Assembly: GCF_001632365.1 (NCBI RefSeq)
Contig: NW_024468518.1
Location: forward strand, 282,143 to 346,142
Direction: 5' to 3'
Source: Laetiporus sulphureus 93-53
Lineage: Eukaryota; Basidiomycota; Agaricomycetes; Polyporales; Laetiporaceae
Length of the DNA stretch: 64,000 nucleotides
The notes under the pieces were generated by a model, which saw nothing but the letters and a program-made list of their open reading frames with translations, was not told the origin of the DNA and searched no databases. Shown here piece by piece: positions 10,430 to 21,519 of this stretch. Numbering within the stretch: position 1 is the first letter of the stretch; every line of letters begins with the position of its first letter. The position numbers and the translations under genes are program-made.

Positions 10430-12241
10430 ATGTCTCAATACAACCTTGGAGGCGTTTCTTTCCCAGGTGGCCACACGAGTGAGCCAACCGATCCCTGGAG
10501 GAGCCAGGTCTCCTCAGAACAATCTGAAGTGGAGTCTGCTGCGTCCGCTGAGGCACCCACACCACAAGCGCACAATAGCAGCACACCTCGGACATCGGGT
10601 GTAGTCAGGAACCCATCGCCCACAACTTTTCCAGAATTTGCACCCCCACATCAATGGGAATGGCAGGGGGTCTTCTACAACACCATCAAAGAAGCCGCAT
10701 CCGCGGCTGCACCAAACACCGTCCCACAAGACGTAAGGGACTGGGTGATAAATGTGGTGTGGGCGTTCATCATGAGGGATGTAGTAAGCTCGTACGAAGC
10801 CCTACGTCAAAAAATGAATGAACGCCACGAATGACTGGTGGCATCACTGGAGGATGAAATTTTGGCTCGCATTTATACTCAATTATATAGCCAAGAAACG
10901 TGAGACCAATTGAACACGGCCCGAGCCCAAATCGGTGCGCTCTCAGCCGATAACGAGAGGCTCATCAAGGCCAACAATACACTGACGCTCGAAGCCCAAG
11001 CAATTCACAAGGACTTCGAGGACTACAAGGACAAAGTAAAGGGCCAGACGGATGCCCTTTACGGCAATATGGTCGCCCTGAAGGAGGCTCAGGAAAAGAC
11101 CACGACTTACATCGTTAGGCTGGAAAGCTGGCTCAACAATTCAATCATCAACGTGCCTCCCACAGGTATCCCACAACCAGCCAGCCAAAATAGCCAGAAC
11201 CCTCGCCGAATCAAGCTCCCGGACCCCCTCAAGTACTCTGGCAGAAAATCTGCCGAAAACTTCGAAACGTGGTTCACCAATCTTCTAATCTGGTTGGACT
11301 ACAACAGTTTTACGGACGATAAGGACAAGATTCGGCAGGCCAACGCACATCTGGAAGGTGAAGCGGCTCTATACATGAAAGAGTATGCAATCAAGCTCGC
11401 CGCTGGACAAAACGTTGGTACATGGGCGGACTACACCAGGAAACTGGAAATGGCTTACAAGACACTTGACCCCAAGCGCACAGCACAATCAATGTTGGAT
11501 GCGCACTGTGCAATTCACCACAAGACGATGATCACCTTCACCGAGAGTTTCAGGGCGTATGCCCCAGAATCAGGATACTCGGACGAGGATCTAATCGTCA
11601 AAATCAGAGAACAACGGTCTCTTCATATTCAAACGGTCATGTCGGTCACGGAAACTTTGGATCCATCAAAGATCCCGACCACCTGGATGGAGTACCTGGA
11701 GTTCCGCTTGGAGATTGAAATCAAGCATCAGCAGCAACTCTCGGGTGCGAAACTGGCAGGACCAACACAGGCAAAGAATACCGAACCCAAGGACCCCAAC
11801 ACAATGGACACCAGCGCTAGAATAGCACATGAACTCTCCCCCGAACAAGACAGGTGGCTTGCTGGCAAACTATGTTTGTTTTGCGGAAAGCATGCCTACG
11901 AGCGGGGAAAGAAGTGCCCTTCTCCCAAACCTGAGTATAAAGGCAAGCGGTTTCAAACCTGCAACAAACCTCAGGATAGAGGAAAAGGCAAGGTGCAACG
12001 GGTCCGACAAGTCGACGAGGACAACGGGACGGAGACATCAGTGCAAATTGCAGCTTTGGAACAAGCAATTGCTGCACTACGCGGCATGAAGAGTTCCACT
12101 CCGACCACCTCGTCCAAGGGCAAAGGGAAGGTGAAGCAAGAAGATGCGGCAACATCGGCATCGGCATCAACGGTTAAGGACACCACCACCCGAATCCTCA
12201 AATTGGACGAATTCACCGAGGATTTTCAGTATGCAGTGTAG
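10430..12241 (+). pseudogene. Element A gag with two internal TGA codons
   Basis: The first plausible start is ATG at 10,430 (MSQYNLGG), conserved in A2. The frame is interrupted by TGA at 10,832-10,834 and 10,901-10,903 and then runs to TAG at 12,239-12,241. Domains: Pro/Ser-rich N-terminus, a coiled coil at about 10,910-11,150, a gag core (PDPLKYSGRKSAENFETWFTNLLIW) and a cysteine cluster CLFCGKHAYERGKKC that resembles a nucleocapsid knuckle without perfect CCHC spacing, then a Lys-rich tail. The two stops are Gln-like and Arg in the A2 copy, so they are inactivating mutations. Confidence 0.85.
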
Positions 12242-12288
12242 ACGAGTCTGGTGTCACACTGCAGGACAATATAGATTGTATTAGTACC

Positions 12289-12840
12289 GTGAGAGCGAAT
12301 GTACCGAGCGATTTTTTATATATTGCATCAGCCAGTTTCTCTAAACATTCGATCGAATTGCTGATAAAATTCGCATCACGGGAAATCCAGACAACGGTCT
12401 TACTGGATTCTGGGGCATTCTCATGCTATATCAATCAGAGATTTGCCGAAAAACACGGGTTTAAGTTGATACCACTAAACTGTGAGATAAGAATCCTGAA
12501 CGCAGACGCCAGTTCTAACAAGGGCAGCGCAATTACCCATCATGTAGTCACAAGCATCTTAATTGGGGGGCACCGATCAACTGAGAGTTTGCTCGTCACA
12601 AACCTCAGACGCATGTCAATGATCCTTGGCATGAAGTTCTTAAAAGAACACAACCCCCAAGTTGACTGGGAACAGAGAGAGGTCACATTCTCCAGGTGCA
12701 GACACACGAAGGGTCAACAAGTTCGAGTAAGCGAAGAAGAAGTCAACCTTCTATCGGAACCTCGACTTGAAGATGAAGCAACTTTCCCTGACATACACAA
12801 GGATGACGGGTGGGATCAGAAAGACAGCTTCATAAACTGA
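12289..12840 (+). CDS. Element A retropepsin (start of pol, -1 relative to gag)
   Basis: The frame differs from gag, overlapping or following its stop as in many gypsy elements. It encodes an aspartic protease with intact VLLDSGAFSCYI catalytic motif near 12,405 and MSMILGMKFL near 12,620. It ends at TGA 12,838-12,840, but the RT frame continues in phase after this codon, so the stop is probably secondary. The protease would cut the Gag-Pol chain inside the particle. Confidence 0.8.
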   Translation: MRANVPSDFLYIASASFSKHSIELLIKFASREIQTTVLLDSGAFSCYINQRFAEKHGFKLIPLNCEIRILNADASSNKGSAITHHVVTSILIGGHRSTESLLVTNLRRMSMILGMKFLKEHNPQVDWEQREVTFSRCRHTKGQQVRVSEEEVNLLSEPRLEDEATFPDIHKDDGWDQKDSFIN

Positions 12841-14566
12841 ATAGACTTGCAAGACCAGGATCTTCGTAACATGATGCACGACATCCTTGGCATAAGCAAG
12901 AAGGTAAAGGAGCATTTGGTAGAACAGCCGGCAAAAGAGACACAGGACAAAGAATATTGGTCCAAATTTGTCCCTCCAGAATTTCATCAATTTGGAGACG
13001 TGTTCTCAAAGAAGAGTTCAGAAAGAATGCCGACGCGTAAGCCCTATGATCACGCAATTGATCTTGTCCCAGACGCGGCAACCCCGAAATCGGCAAAAGT
13101 ATACCCAATGTCTTTACGAGAGAAGAATTCGCTCGATGAATGGATTGACGGCGAAATGGCCAAAGGCTACATTCAACCATCTAAATACCCTTTCGCGGCC
13201 CCAGTATTTTTCGTGAAGAAAAAAGATGGATCACTTAGGCTAGTTCAGGACTATAGGGCCCTCAACAGTGTCACCAAGAAGAACAAATTCTCGCTCCCAC
13301 GAATCAACGATCTCATCGATGGACTCTCACGAGCCAGCATCTTCACAATGCTGGACCTGAGATGGGGGTACAACAATGTACGCCTTCGTGAGGGAGACGA
13401 GGAAAAGGCAGCGTTCATCACCTACCGTGGTTTATTTGAACTGACTGTCATGTACTTCGGATTCTGCAACGCCCCTAGTACCTTCCAGGCAATGATGAAC
13501 GATGTACTAAGCGATCTCATTCGCACTGGTAAGGTGGCGGTCTATATTGATGATATAATCATCTTCACAGATAATCAAGAGGAACATGACCAATTAATCG
13601 AACAAGTCCTTCAACGCCTCCGACAATGACCTTTTTGTGAAACCTGAAAAGTGCCACTTTGCGGCTACTTTCGTTAAGTTCCTGAGTCTCATAATCTCAA
13701 AAGGTTCAATTCAGATGGACTCTGAAAAGGTTGACGGTGTTCTCAAATGGCCGGTGCCCACCAAGGTCAAGCAACTACAGGTGTTCCTTGGTCTGGCAAA
13801 TTTTTATCGATGGTTCATCAAGGACTTCGGGTCGATTACCCACCCCTTGACACTCCTTACTCGGAAAGACGCCCCCTGGAAATGGGAAGAATCTCAACAG
13901 AAAGCGTTTGAGGCCCTTAAAACTGCCTTCACTTCTGCCCCGATCTTAGCGCTCCCCAACGCAACCCGTCCCTTTAGACTAGAGACGGATGCCTCAGACT
14001 TCGCAACCGGCGCAGTCCTTGAACAGTTGGGAGAGGATGAGCTATGGCACCCTGTCGCATATTACTCAAAATCGCTCAACAAACATGAACGAAATTATGA
14101 GATCTACGACAAGGAGATGTTAGCCATCATTCGGGCCCTTAAAGAGTATAGGCAATACTTTGAAGGCCATCCACACCCTGTTGAGATTTGGTCGGATCAC
14201 CTAAATCTTACCTATTTCCGCCAAGCTCAAACATTGACCAGGCGACAAGCTCGCTGGTCACTTTACCTCACTCGATTTAATTTCATTCTCTGTCACCGCC
14301 CCGGAAAGACGATGATGCGTGCCGATCCTCTGTTCAGGAGACCAGATCATGAGAAGGGGGTGAGCAATGACAATTTCGGGCAAACTTTGCTTCGTCCTGA
14401 ATACTTTACCATCCACGCGATCTCAGCCACTCACGCCTCCGAAGTTGATGATGCAAAACTTCTCGGAAGAGTGAAATTGACACTACAAGACGACGAGATG
14501 ACCAAAGGTTACCAGAACCTACTCAAAACTGGCAAGCGAGAGTTCAGGAAAGACCTCCAAGAGTGA
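12841..14566 (+). pseudogene. Element A reverse transcriptase and RNase H (one frameshift)
   Basis: Linker, then RT with FFVKKKDGSLRLVQDYRALN, LRWGYNNVRL, FGFCNAPSTFQ and the intact polymerase motif YIDD (about 13,542-13,555). At about 13,626 one base is missing in a run of A, shifting the frame; the protein resumes as DLFVKPEKCHF. The tether, then RNase H (ETDASDFATGAVL; NYEIYDKEMLAI; HLNLTYF), runs to TGA at 14,564-14,566, where Trp is expected (shared with element D). Apart from the frameshift and stop, catalytic residues look intact. Confidence 0.9.
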
Positions 14567-15958
14567 AACTTCGAGCATGGATTGCTGCTTAGAAGGGGAA
14601 AGGTCTATGTTCCGAAAGACTCTTCGCTGCGGAACAAGCTAATCAAGTTACATCACGATATCTCCACGGCCGGACACCCCGGATGCTGGAAAACTCAAGA
14701 ATTGATTAGCAGGAATTATTGATGGCCCGGGCTCACCATTGATGTTAAAAAGTATGTCCAAGGTTGCGTAACTTGTCAACGTAACAAAACAAGCAAGCAA
14801 AAACCTTACGGACTACTCCAACCTAATCTGGTACCGGAAGGACCTTGGGAAATGGTTACCTGTGACCTGATTACACAGTTACCGCCAAGTCCTGACCATA
14901 GGGGAGAAAAGAAAACTGCCATTTTGGTAGTCGTCGACAGGTTCACTAAACATGCTCACTTCTACGCAGTAGACGATACGGTGACAGCATCTCAAGTAGC
15001 ATCAATATTCTATAACGAAGTCTTCAAACTCCATGGAATCCCCAGGCAGATCATATCCGATTGAGGCACTCAGTTCTCAGCCAAGTTATTCCAGGAGTTT
15101 TGTCAGAAACTTCACATCAGATCCACGATGTCTACAGCTTATCACCCAGAAACTGATGGACAGACCGAACGAGTCAATCAAATTCTCGAGCAATACTTGC
15201 GAATGTACTGCAACTATCGACAAACTGATTGGGCCACGTTACTGCCCACAGCGGAGTTTGCGTACAATAACCAAGCCTCGAAATCGACAGGTCTGTCCCC
15301 GTTTTTCATAGAGCATGGTCGACACCCCCGCATGGCACCCGATGTGCTGGAAGAAGTACAACATCCATCCCTGGACCACTTATTCCAGAACCGCGACCAA
15401 GCACAGGAACAAGCTCGTGCCGCTTTGACATTAGCAGCAGAAAAGATGAAATGGTATTTCGATCTCAAGAAGCAGGACGTCCCTTTCAAAGCAGGCGACG
15501 AAGTGCTCCTTCGAGGAAAAGATCTCCGTGTCAAAGTCAAAAGTCAAAAACTGGCGACTCAGATCTATGGACCTTTCAAGATCCTCGAAAAGGTCGGAAC
15601 CGTATCTTTTAAGCTGCAATTACCAGTGGACATGAAGGTACACCTTGTGTTCCATGCTTCAAAGCTTATCATGTTCCATCAAGACTCAGTACCAGGACGG
15701 GTACCTCCTCCCAACCCTCCGATTATCATAGATGGAGAGGAAGAATGGGATGTCGAGGACATCCTGGACTCGAGGGTCAAATATGGTAAAACCCAGTATC
15801 TCATCAAGTGGTTGGACTACGACCACAGTGACAATACTTGGGAACCATTGGAAAACCTCACCAACGTCAGAGACAAAGTAGAGGAATTCCACAAGGCACA
15901 CCTAGATGCTCCAAGAGCAAAGCCACAAACGTGTCAAGCTCATAAGATCGCCTTATCT
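14567..15958 (+). pseudogene. Element A integrase with chromodomain (TGA-interrupted)
   Basis: Same phase as RNase H. HHCC zinc region (LHHD..AGHPG; CVTCQ), with TGA at 14,720 where the first Trp of the YWW motif is expected. DDE core: Asp in VTCDLI, Asp before TGA 15,062-15,064 (SD-stop-GTQF, Arg expected), Glu in QTERVNQ. GPF module at about 15,565-15,610. Then a chromodomain at about 15,735-15,890 ([35 protein letters not shown]), which in chromoviruses binds modified histone tails and guides integration to heterochromatin. Confidence 0.9.
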
Positions 15959-16396
15959 GATCACCCTGATGAATTCATGCTCTTCTTCCGCATGCATCCG
16001 AATGCACGAGCACCCTATAAGGGCTCTGAGGAAGCAGTCGGTTGAGATGTTAAATCAATCCAGGATTTATCCATTCCCCCACATTCTCGAATGCTCATCA
16101 GAACGGGCCTCGCGGTAGACCCCCCCAAGCACACCTACATCCGAGTGGCCCCACGTAGCGGGCTCGCCCTTAAAGGAATAGATGTAGCAGCAGGGGTAGT
16201 AGATTCCGACTACACAGGGGAGATTAAGGTGCTTCTAGTCAACACGACCGATGCACCATTTGAAGTAAAAACAGGTGATCGGATCGCACAGTTCATATGC
16301 GAGAACTTCCATCCAGGTGTTATTTCTAAAGCGGACAGTTCACTCGCCAAAAGAACCAAACGCGGTGCCAAAGGCTTTGGCTCATCGGGACGATGA
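15959..16396 (+). pseudogene. dUTPase-like domain fused to the end of element A pol
   Basis: The pol frame continues past the chromodomain into a trimeric-type dUTPase, which hydrolyses dUTP to dUMP and keeps uracil out of newly made DNA. All five motifs are seen: EEAVGxD (about 16,028-16,048), APRSGLALKG, GVVDSDYTGEI with the catalytic Asp, GDRIAQ, and a C-terminal RGAKGFGSSGR. One TGA (16,043-16,045) lies inside motif 1, at the residue before the metal-side Asp; the frame is otherwise open to TGA 16,394-16,396, 18 bases before the 3' LTR. Length (about 140 residues) suits the family. A host dUTPase gene is unlikely: it has no introns and lies between chromodomain and polypurine tract. Confidence 0.85.
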
Positions 16397-16400
16397 ACCT

Positions 16401-16414
16401 TGAGAGGGGGGTGA
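16401..16414 (+). other. Polypurine tract of element A
   Basis: TGAGAGGGGGGTGA directly abuts the 3' LTR and is the expected plus-strand primer. A near-identical tract precedes the 3' LTR of element B. Confidence 0.8.
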
Positions 16415-17070
16415 TGTCACAGTTTTACCTGACCACGTCATAATAGGAACATATGCACCTTAGAAGCATATTATTTTTCGTCATCTCACGTCGCCAACTA
16501 GTCACGTGACCTAATGGAGATAAGATAAGAGGCATCTAGTCACATGACCTCAGATCTCCTCCGGCATTGTCACGTGACACCGAGCTCCTCGGCATTGCAT
16601 CATATCACGCCATAGCAATGATGCAATATTGCGTGCTCAACGGAGCTCCATCTTCCGTGGATTATTATTAGGCAGCCAATACGGACAATTGGGACATCCC
16701 ATGTAATTGTAGCATTAGCCAGTAGCATAGCGTGTGACTTGCTTATGTAGTACTGTACAGTAGTGTAGCAATCATGTATATAAGGACCAGGTCTGACGAG
16801 GAGAGACCCCCAGTCTTATTCTCCTTCATCCACCACTACCACCACAGGCGGGTCTTACAAGACACTGCCAGTGTGCTATATAACTCTTTGCATCTCCCTC
16901 ACTGTGTGCAACCCTCTCGACGCTGCCAGTAAGTTTTACTTTGCACCAGTCGACTAGGCCCGGCTAGTGGGCACGTCGTATCACCACAGCCCCTCGCTGT
17001 AGGCTCCACCAAGCGTCCCTTTGTGGACTTAGTTTTGGTTGTCTATCTTTGTCATTGGCGTGCCGTGACA
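16415..17070 (+). repeat. 3' LTR of element A
   Basis: 656 bp, same length as the 5' LTR. By eye the two differ at about 20 positions, all transitions, no gaps; about 14 sit in CpG or CpG-derived TG/CA pairs. Confidence 0.95.
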
Positions 17071-17280
17071 CAGTGTCATGTGACTGGGTGGCTGAATCAT
17101 GGGTGCTTGGTGGTCATGTGGTAGACACAGTCATATTCACAATGTATGTGGCAGTATTGTGCTGTTTGTTCAAGTATCCACTTTGTGAGACCAATATGAA
17201 GGTTGGCATCCAAATAACCACTCAAATGAGGACTTTAATGGTGTAAAAAGAAAGGTGCCACTTAATACTGTGACATAGAG

Positions 17281-17482
17281 TTGGTTCTGTGCACCTGGCA
17301 GTAGTGCTTCTTCAATGATTTGATTTTTGCATTCTAGTCTTGCAGGGTGTGAGTGTAATTGCTCTGGAAAGTCTTCGTACCACACTTGGTAAATTAGTTC
17401 CTCATCTCTTTGGTAGAGGTCTGCGTAATACTCCCAGATAAGTCCTTCTGCATAGTCTCTGACTGGGTTGTGTACATCATAC
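17281..17482 (-). pseudogene. Element A2 leader fragment between two solo LTRs
   Basis: Open on the minus strand (NPVRDYAEGL..., EDFPEQLHSHPARLE...). It reads in phase across the B' insertion into 7,743 and downward, ending ...TDPF shortly before A2 gag. This matches the position of leader ORF 2 in element A. Confidence 0.55.
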
Positions 17483-18159
17483 TGTCACAGATCATCGTAG
17501 ACAAAGATAGATAAACTAAAAGTCCAGTCTCTCAAAGGATACTCTGGCCTGGTAAAAGCCTTATGGCTAGATCTTAAGAGGAGACCTTTGGATGATGACT
17601 CTGCTGATGAGCAAGCCCCTTCAGTTAATGTTTATACTCACTGGTGTATACAGCAGAGCTGGGTGATGAGTAAGGCTATGTGTGAATAGATGCTATTGGC
17701 TTGTTAGGCCTGTAGTAGCTGTTGCAGTGGACAAAGGAGAATAAGACTGAGGTCTGTCTCCCGTCCACTCTGGTCTTATCTACATGGATGAAGTGCTACT
17801 GTATAGTACTTATATAAGTACCTTTCATGCTACCTATTGGCTAGCTCTACCATTGTACGATGTGTCCCTTTTTATGTGATTGGTGTCTATGAATAGTGTG
17901 GTATGACAGAGCTCTGGTTGATGCTGACTGAGTCATTTGGGGTGAGTGTCCGAGACTGAGTCATGCTAACTGAGTGATTGATCAGGGTCAGGGCTGGGGC
18001 CGATGGCTGAAGGCTGAGTCACGTGATGCTTGTAATATATATGGGAAGGTCGATGGCTGATCTATCACGTGACTTTGATGAAATGAAATGTGAGTAAAAT
18101 GTAATCTAAGTCTATGTATGTTCTGTATATAGGTTGTCTGATGAAATCATGACACATAC
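17478..18159 (-). mobile_element. Solo LTR A3 (672 bp)
   Basis: 17,483-18,154, TGTCA...TGACA on either strand, flanked by the TSD catac (17,478-17,482 and 18,155-18,159). It is related to the LTRs of A and A2 (shared CAGTCTTATTCTCC start region and promoter layout) but strongly diverged. It carries TCACGTGA at 18,019-18,026 and 18,065-18,072. The sequence on both sides belongs to A2. Confidence 0.85.
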
Positions 18160-19875
18160 CCCATGTCAATGAGGTGAAAGGGTGTGTGTAGGGTGTATGC
18201 TCATTCGAGTTCAATTGAGTAGTGATAGAGGATGATCGATGAGGTAGCAAGTAGGGGTTGATAGATAAAATACACGGTGAATGATGCCTGGTGTTCACTG
18301 TGCTCGACGTAGTGATCTACTACATAGTTTCTATAAATGATATTGAAATGATATCATGGCATGCGATGTGTAAAAATGTAACTGGCTAGTAGGGCCAGTA
18401 GCATGACTCCTTCTCAAACTGCACTAAGTTCTTTCCTACTCGTGCCTGCTCCTTATTGATCTCCTTGAATGATATCTTTCCTAGTCCTATGCAAAGCTTA
18501 ATAGTGATGCACCTATGTATTGACAAATGTAAAGTTGTTGCCTCTCCCAATGTGCTCGTTAAGCACTCTCAGATGCTAAAGAATTCTGTCTCAACACTTG
18601 ATCTGCTCCTTGATGAACTTGGCAGCGATATGTGGCTGCTATAAGACCTTGTATCGCTGAATGGTAGCATATACAGTGGGGGGCAATGTTCTCAGGGAGT
18701 GTTCCCTTGGGGTTCTTGTAAATTTCATGAGGGTGGTAGCTCTTGGAGAGGGTGAATGTGAGGACATCAATAGCAGAAAAAGTAGTGTAGGGATGAGGAG
18801 GTAAGAGTGAAACAAATGGGTTTAGCGGCTCTGCTGAGATGCCTTCAATCCAGGAGCTGACCTTGCACTGCTGCTTGTGGTGTTCGGCTATCTTTTCTAG
18901 AGGAAATGGTCCTTCTGATTGAGCCTGTACTAGATTGTCTTCTGTTAGGCAATGGGTACGAGGGCAAGGATGATAAGGGTGATAACGTCCATTGGGTGAG
19001 ATGATACCATTGTGAACTTGGGTTGCTTTACCAGTTTGTGCAGTGCTGCTGTTCCTTTTAAGGAAGGAAGCAGCTTAGGCAGTAGAGATGCAGTGGAGGT
19101 ATATGAAGGAAGTGGTGTGAAAAAAGCTCTGCCCTGGACAGATGTATCTTTGAGCAAAAATGTGCAGCTACCAGTGTCAGACACTTGGTATGGGCATAGA
19201 AGGTCAGTCTTATTCTAATGTCACAGCATGCTGATGAGAAAGATAGACAACTCAAATAAGAGTCCCCTTGAGGGTCTCCAGATAAAAGTCAACAGCAACA
19301 AGCTGTGGTGATACGACATGCTCACTGATGAGGCTGCAGTTGCTATCGCAAAATATGACTTACTGTCGAGGCAAGGGGCACTATCACAAAATAGAGGATG
19401 TAAACAAATGTATAGCACACTGAGAGTATCTGGTAAGACCCCTCTGTGATTGTAGTGATGGACGAAGAAGAATAAGACTAGGGGTCTCTCCTCATCTACC
19501 CTGATCCTTATATACATGATTGTTATGCTACTGTACAGTACTACTTAAGCGAGTCACATGCTATTCTACTGGATGGTGCTATAATTGTATGACATGTCCC
19601 AATTATCCTGATTGGCTACCTAATAATAACCTACGGAGACAGAGCTTCCTTTGAGCATGTAATATTGCATCATGGCTATTGCGACATATGATGCAATGCC
19701 AAGGGGCTTGGTATCACGTGACAATGCCAGGAGAGATCTGAGGGCATGTGACTAGATGCCTTGTTATCTTATCTCCTATTAGGTCATGTGATCTTTGTGC
19801 AATGTGAAATGATAAAAATAATAAGCTTCCAATAGTATTTGTTCCTATAATGACTTGTCAGGTAAAACTGTGACA
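18155..19875 (-). mobile_element. Element A2: 5' LTR and leader of an old A-type element
   Basis: Minus-strand 5' LTR at 19,219-19,875 (657 bp). The primer site at 19,205-19,216 follows after two bases, then leader ORF 1 (to about 18,390, several stops) and leader ORF 2 (to 18,155). DNA similarity to element A is continuous over 9,199-10,250. The element continues at 17,281-17,482 and 6,817-7,743, the gaps being later insertions. Its pol must lie left of the window, beyond element D. Confidence 0.85.
19219..19875 (-). repeat. 5' LTR of element A2
   Basis: 657 bp, TGTCACAG to CTGTGACA on the minus strand. Predicted transcript start TAGTCTTATTCT (19,469-19,480) downstream of a TATATAAGG box; it pairs with the primer site at 11 of 12 positions, the twelfth being a possible G-U. 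TCACGTGA at 19,714-19,721. Confidence 0.85.
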
Positions 19876-21500
19876 CTTGTATTGTTCAACACCTTCTTCC
19901 TTGCCAATGAAGTGAATGCTGATGATGTGTATTCAATTGAATGTAGGATGCCAGTCATGCATGCCTGAAAGTGGCAGTGGATACTGAAGGGCGACCCACT
20001 GACTATAGACATAATAAGGTGAATCTTCTGAGTAGAGGTGCCAAGCGACCTTCAGATTGTCCCAGATAAAGATGAAGGCATGGAAGGTGGCAAAGTCACC
20101 TGTGCCCGTCTGATGAACGTAAAGATGTTGGTCATTGCATTCCATCATGAACATTAGTGGTGTAGCGATGTAAACGTCATAGGGTGACATGACATTTGGA
20201 GGTAATAAGCAACACTTGACCAGCTTCCGGGTTGCTCAAAGACTTGACCATCTGAGTGTACCTTGTTTGTTCCTTGATGATGATTGCTGGCACCAGCTGA
20301 GTTCCATCCTCAGAGTGAATGCTGTAGGGAGAGGTGGGATTCTCGTGGTGAGGGTATCCAGGTTCTTCATTGTCGACATTTCCTGCCTGTTCTTTGTCCA
20401 CAGAACTTCTCCAACTATTTCTCATTTCCCAATCTCCTCCTATCATCCATCTTTCCACAGGCTCTGCTTCCTCATCTTCCCATCATCGATACTCTGCCCA
20501 TGAAGCTACGAGAGCTTCATCACTGATGTCTATTAGAGGCAGACACTCTTCTCCATTGTTGTTGAGTCAATTTGGCTCTGAGACACTTCGTTCAACTGTG
20601 GTAGTGACACGAATGTTAAGAGCCATTGGTGGAGGTGGTAGATCAGGTCGATTCTCCTTGTTCCAAGGGTAGATCTCATCATAGAGTTCCCACTCAAGTA
20701 GGAGGAGGTGATGGTCCAGCAGAGGGACAGGGGGACCACTACTTATATCTTTAAGCAGTCACTCTTCTTCCTCATACCAGTCCATGATCCAGATATTCAC
20801 CATCCCTGTACAGTCTTCCACTGAGATCATCATTGTCCTGGATATGGTACCATGTACAATGCTGAATGCATCCAGAGCAAGTGAGAGTGCTGCTGGCAAG
20901 ATGTCAAAATGCAGCAAATGATCTAGAGCATACAATGGTGGGAGAGTTCTCACTGGAAGACTGGCATAGACGGCTGTTAGAATAGTTTGGCATTGATCTG
21001 GCCCTAGCCTGGGTAGATTGAGTTTCTCCATTAGGTACATTGGATAATTCATTTGCATGAATGTTCCCCATGTTCCGTCTAAGTCGATATTGACATCATC
21101 CTTTAGCATGACCTTCAGCTTGCCTGTTTGGAATGGAAACGGGTATGGGATTCTGATTAACCCGTTGGCTCAGGACATTATGTACAGTTGCTGTCAAGTT
21201 GTTCTGAATCAATCCAGGAGGCAGACTTTGTGGACTCCATCTGCTTTCTGAAGGAGCGGATTCATTATGCGTTGGATGGGTCGTGTTGTATTTGACATTA
21301 ATATGGTCGAAGTTGACAAGATCCTGGAGTGTGAACCCAAGTCCTCTAAGGGCGAGATAGACTCTGAGCTGCTGGAAGACCTGGTAGCAATGTTTGTGAG
21401 AGGAATGGGATTTGACATCTTCAAGAACTTCAATGATATAGGTGAAAGTGATGATAGCGGATTCAAGATATTTGGAATGTTGCACAGACATTGGGCTGAG
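19876..21500 (-). other. Open but unassigned sequence 3' of element C pol
   Basis: Minus-strand open stretches (21,096-21,491, 20,759-21,109, 20,533-20,739, 19,933-20,190) appear to form one decayed reading unit downstream of the element C chromodomain. They contain LPRLGPDQCQTI, LPPLYALDHLLHFDILPAAL and a Pro-rich end. I recognise no domain. It could be a third ORF of element C or captured sequence. I found no LTR for C here; element A2 begins at 19,875. Confidence 0.35.
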
Positions 21501-21519
21501 GGGTTCAGGTCAAGTTGTG

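Larger units (their letters stand above)
8538..17075 (+). mobile_element. Element A: complete Ty3/gypsy chromovirus with a dUTPase domain
   Basis: The element occupies 8,543-17,070, flanked by the 5-bp TSD cagtg (8,538-8,542 and 17,071-17,075). Both LTRs are 656 bp, start TGTCAC and end GTGACA. Order inside: self-primer site (9,201-9,212), leader frames, gag, protease, RT-RNase H, integrase, chromodomain, dUTPase, polypurine tract (about 16,401-16,414). It is structurally whole, but several TGA codons and one frameshift (about 13,626) break the frames. LTR divergence is about 20/656 (3 percent), so it is fairly young. It sits inside solo LTR B'. Confidence 0.95.
7739..17280 (-). mobile_element. 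Solo LTR B' (999 bp) split by element A
   Basis: Minus-strand LTR of the same superfamily as element B. It runs from 17,275 down to 17,076 and, beyond the element A insertion, from 8,542 down to 7,744. It starts TGTCACAG, ends CCGTGACA and is flanked by the 5-bp duplication tagag (7,739-7,743 and 17,276-17,280). No primer site or internal region is attached, so it is a solo LTR formed by recombination. It retains the B-type promoter (GTATATAAG, then CAGTTTCGTTCA). It interrupts the leader of element A2: A2 coding similarity resumes in frame across it. Confidence 0.85.

Noticed and set aside
15959..16396. A host dUTPase gene next to a transposon
   Set aside because: No introns, same frame as the chromodomain, placed between pol and polypurine tract, and echoed in element B.
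8543..17070. Neurospora-type RIP (CpA to TpA) as the cause of decay
   Set aside because: Changes centre on CpG, and CAA/CAG-to-stop events are nearly absent.
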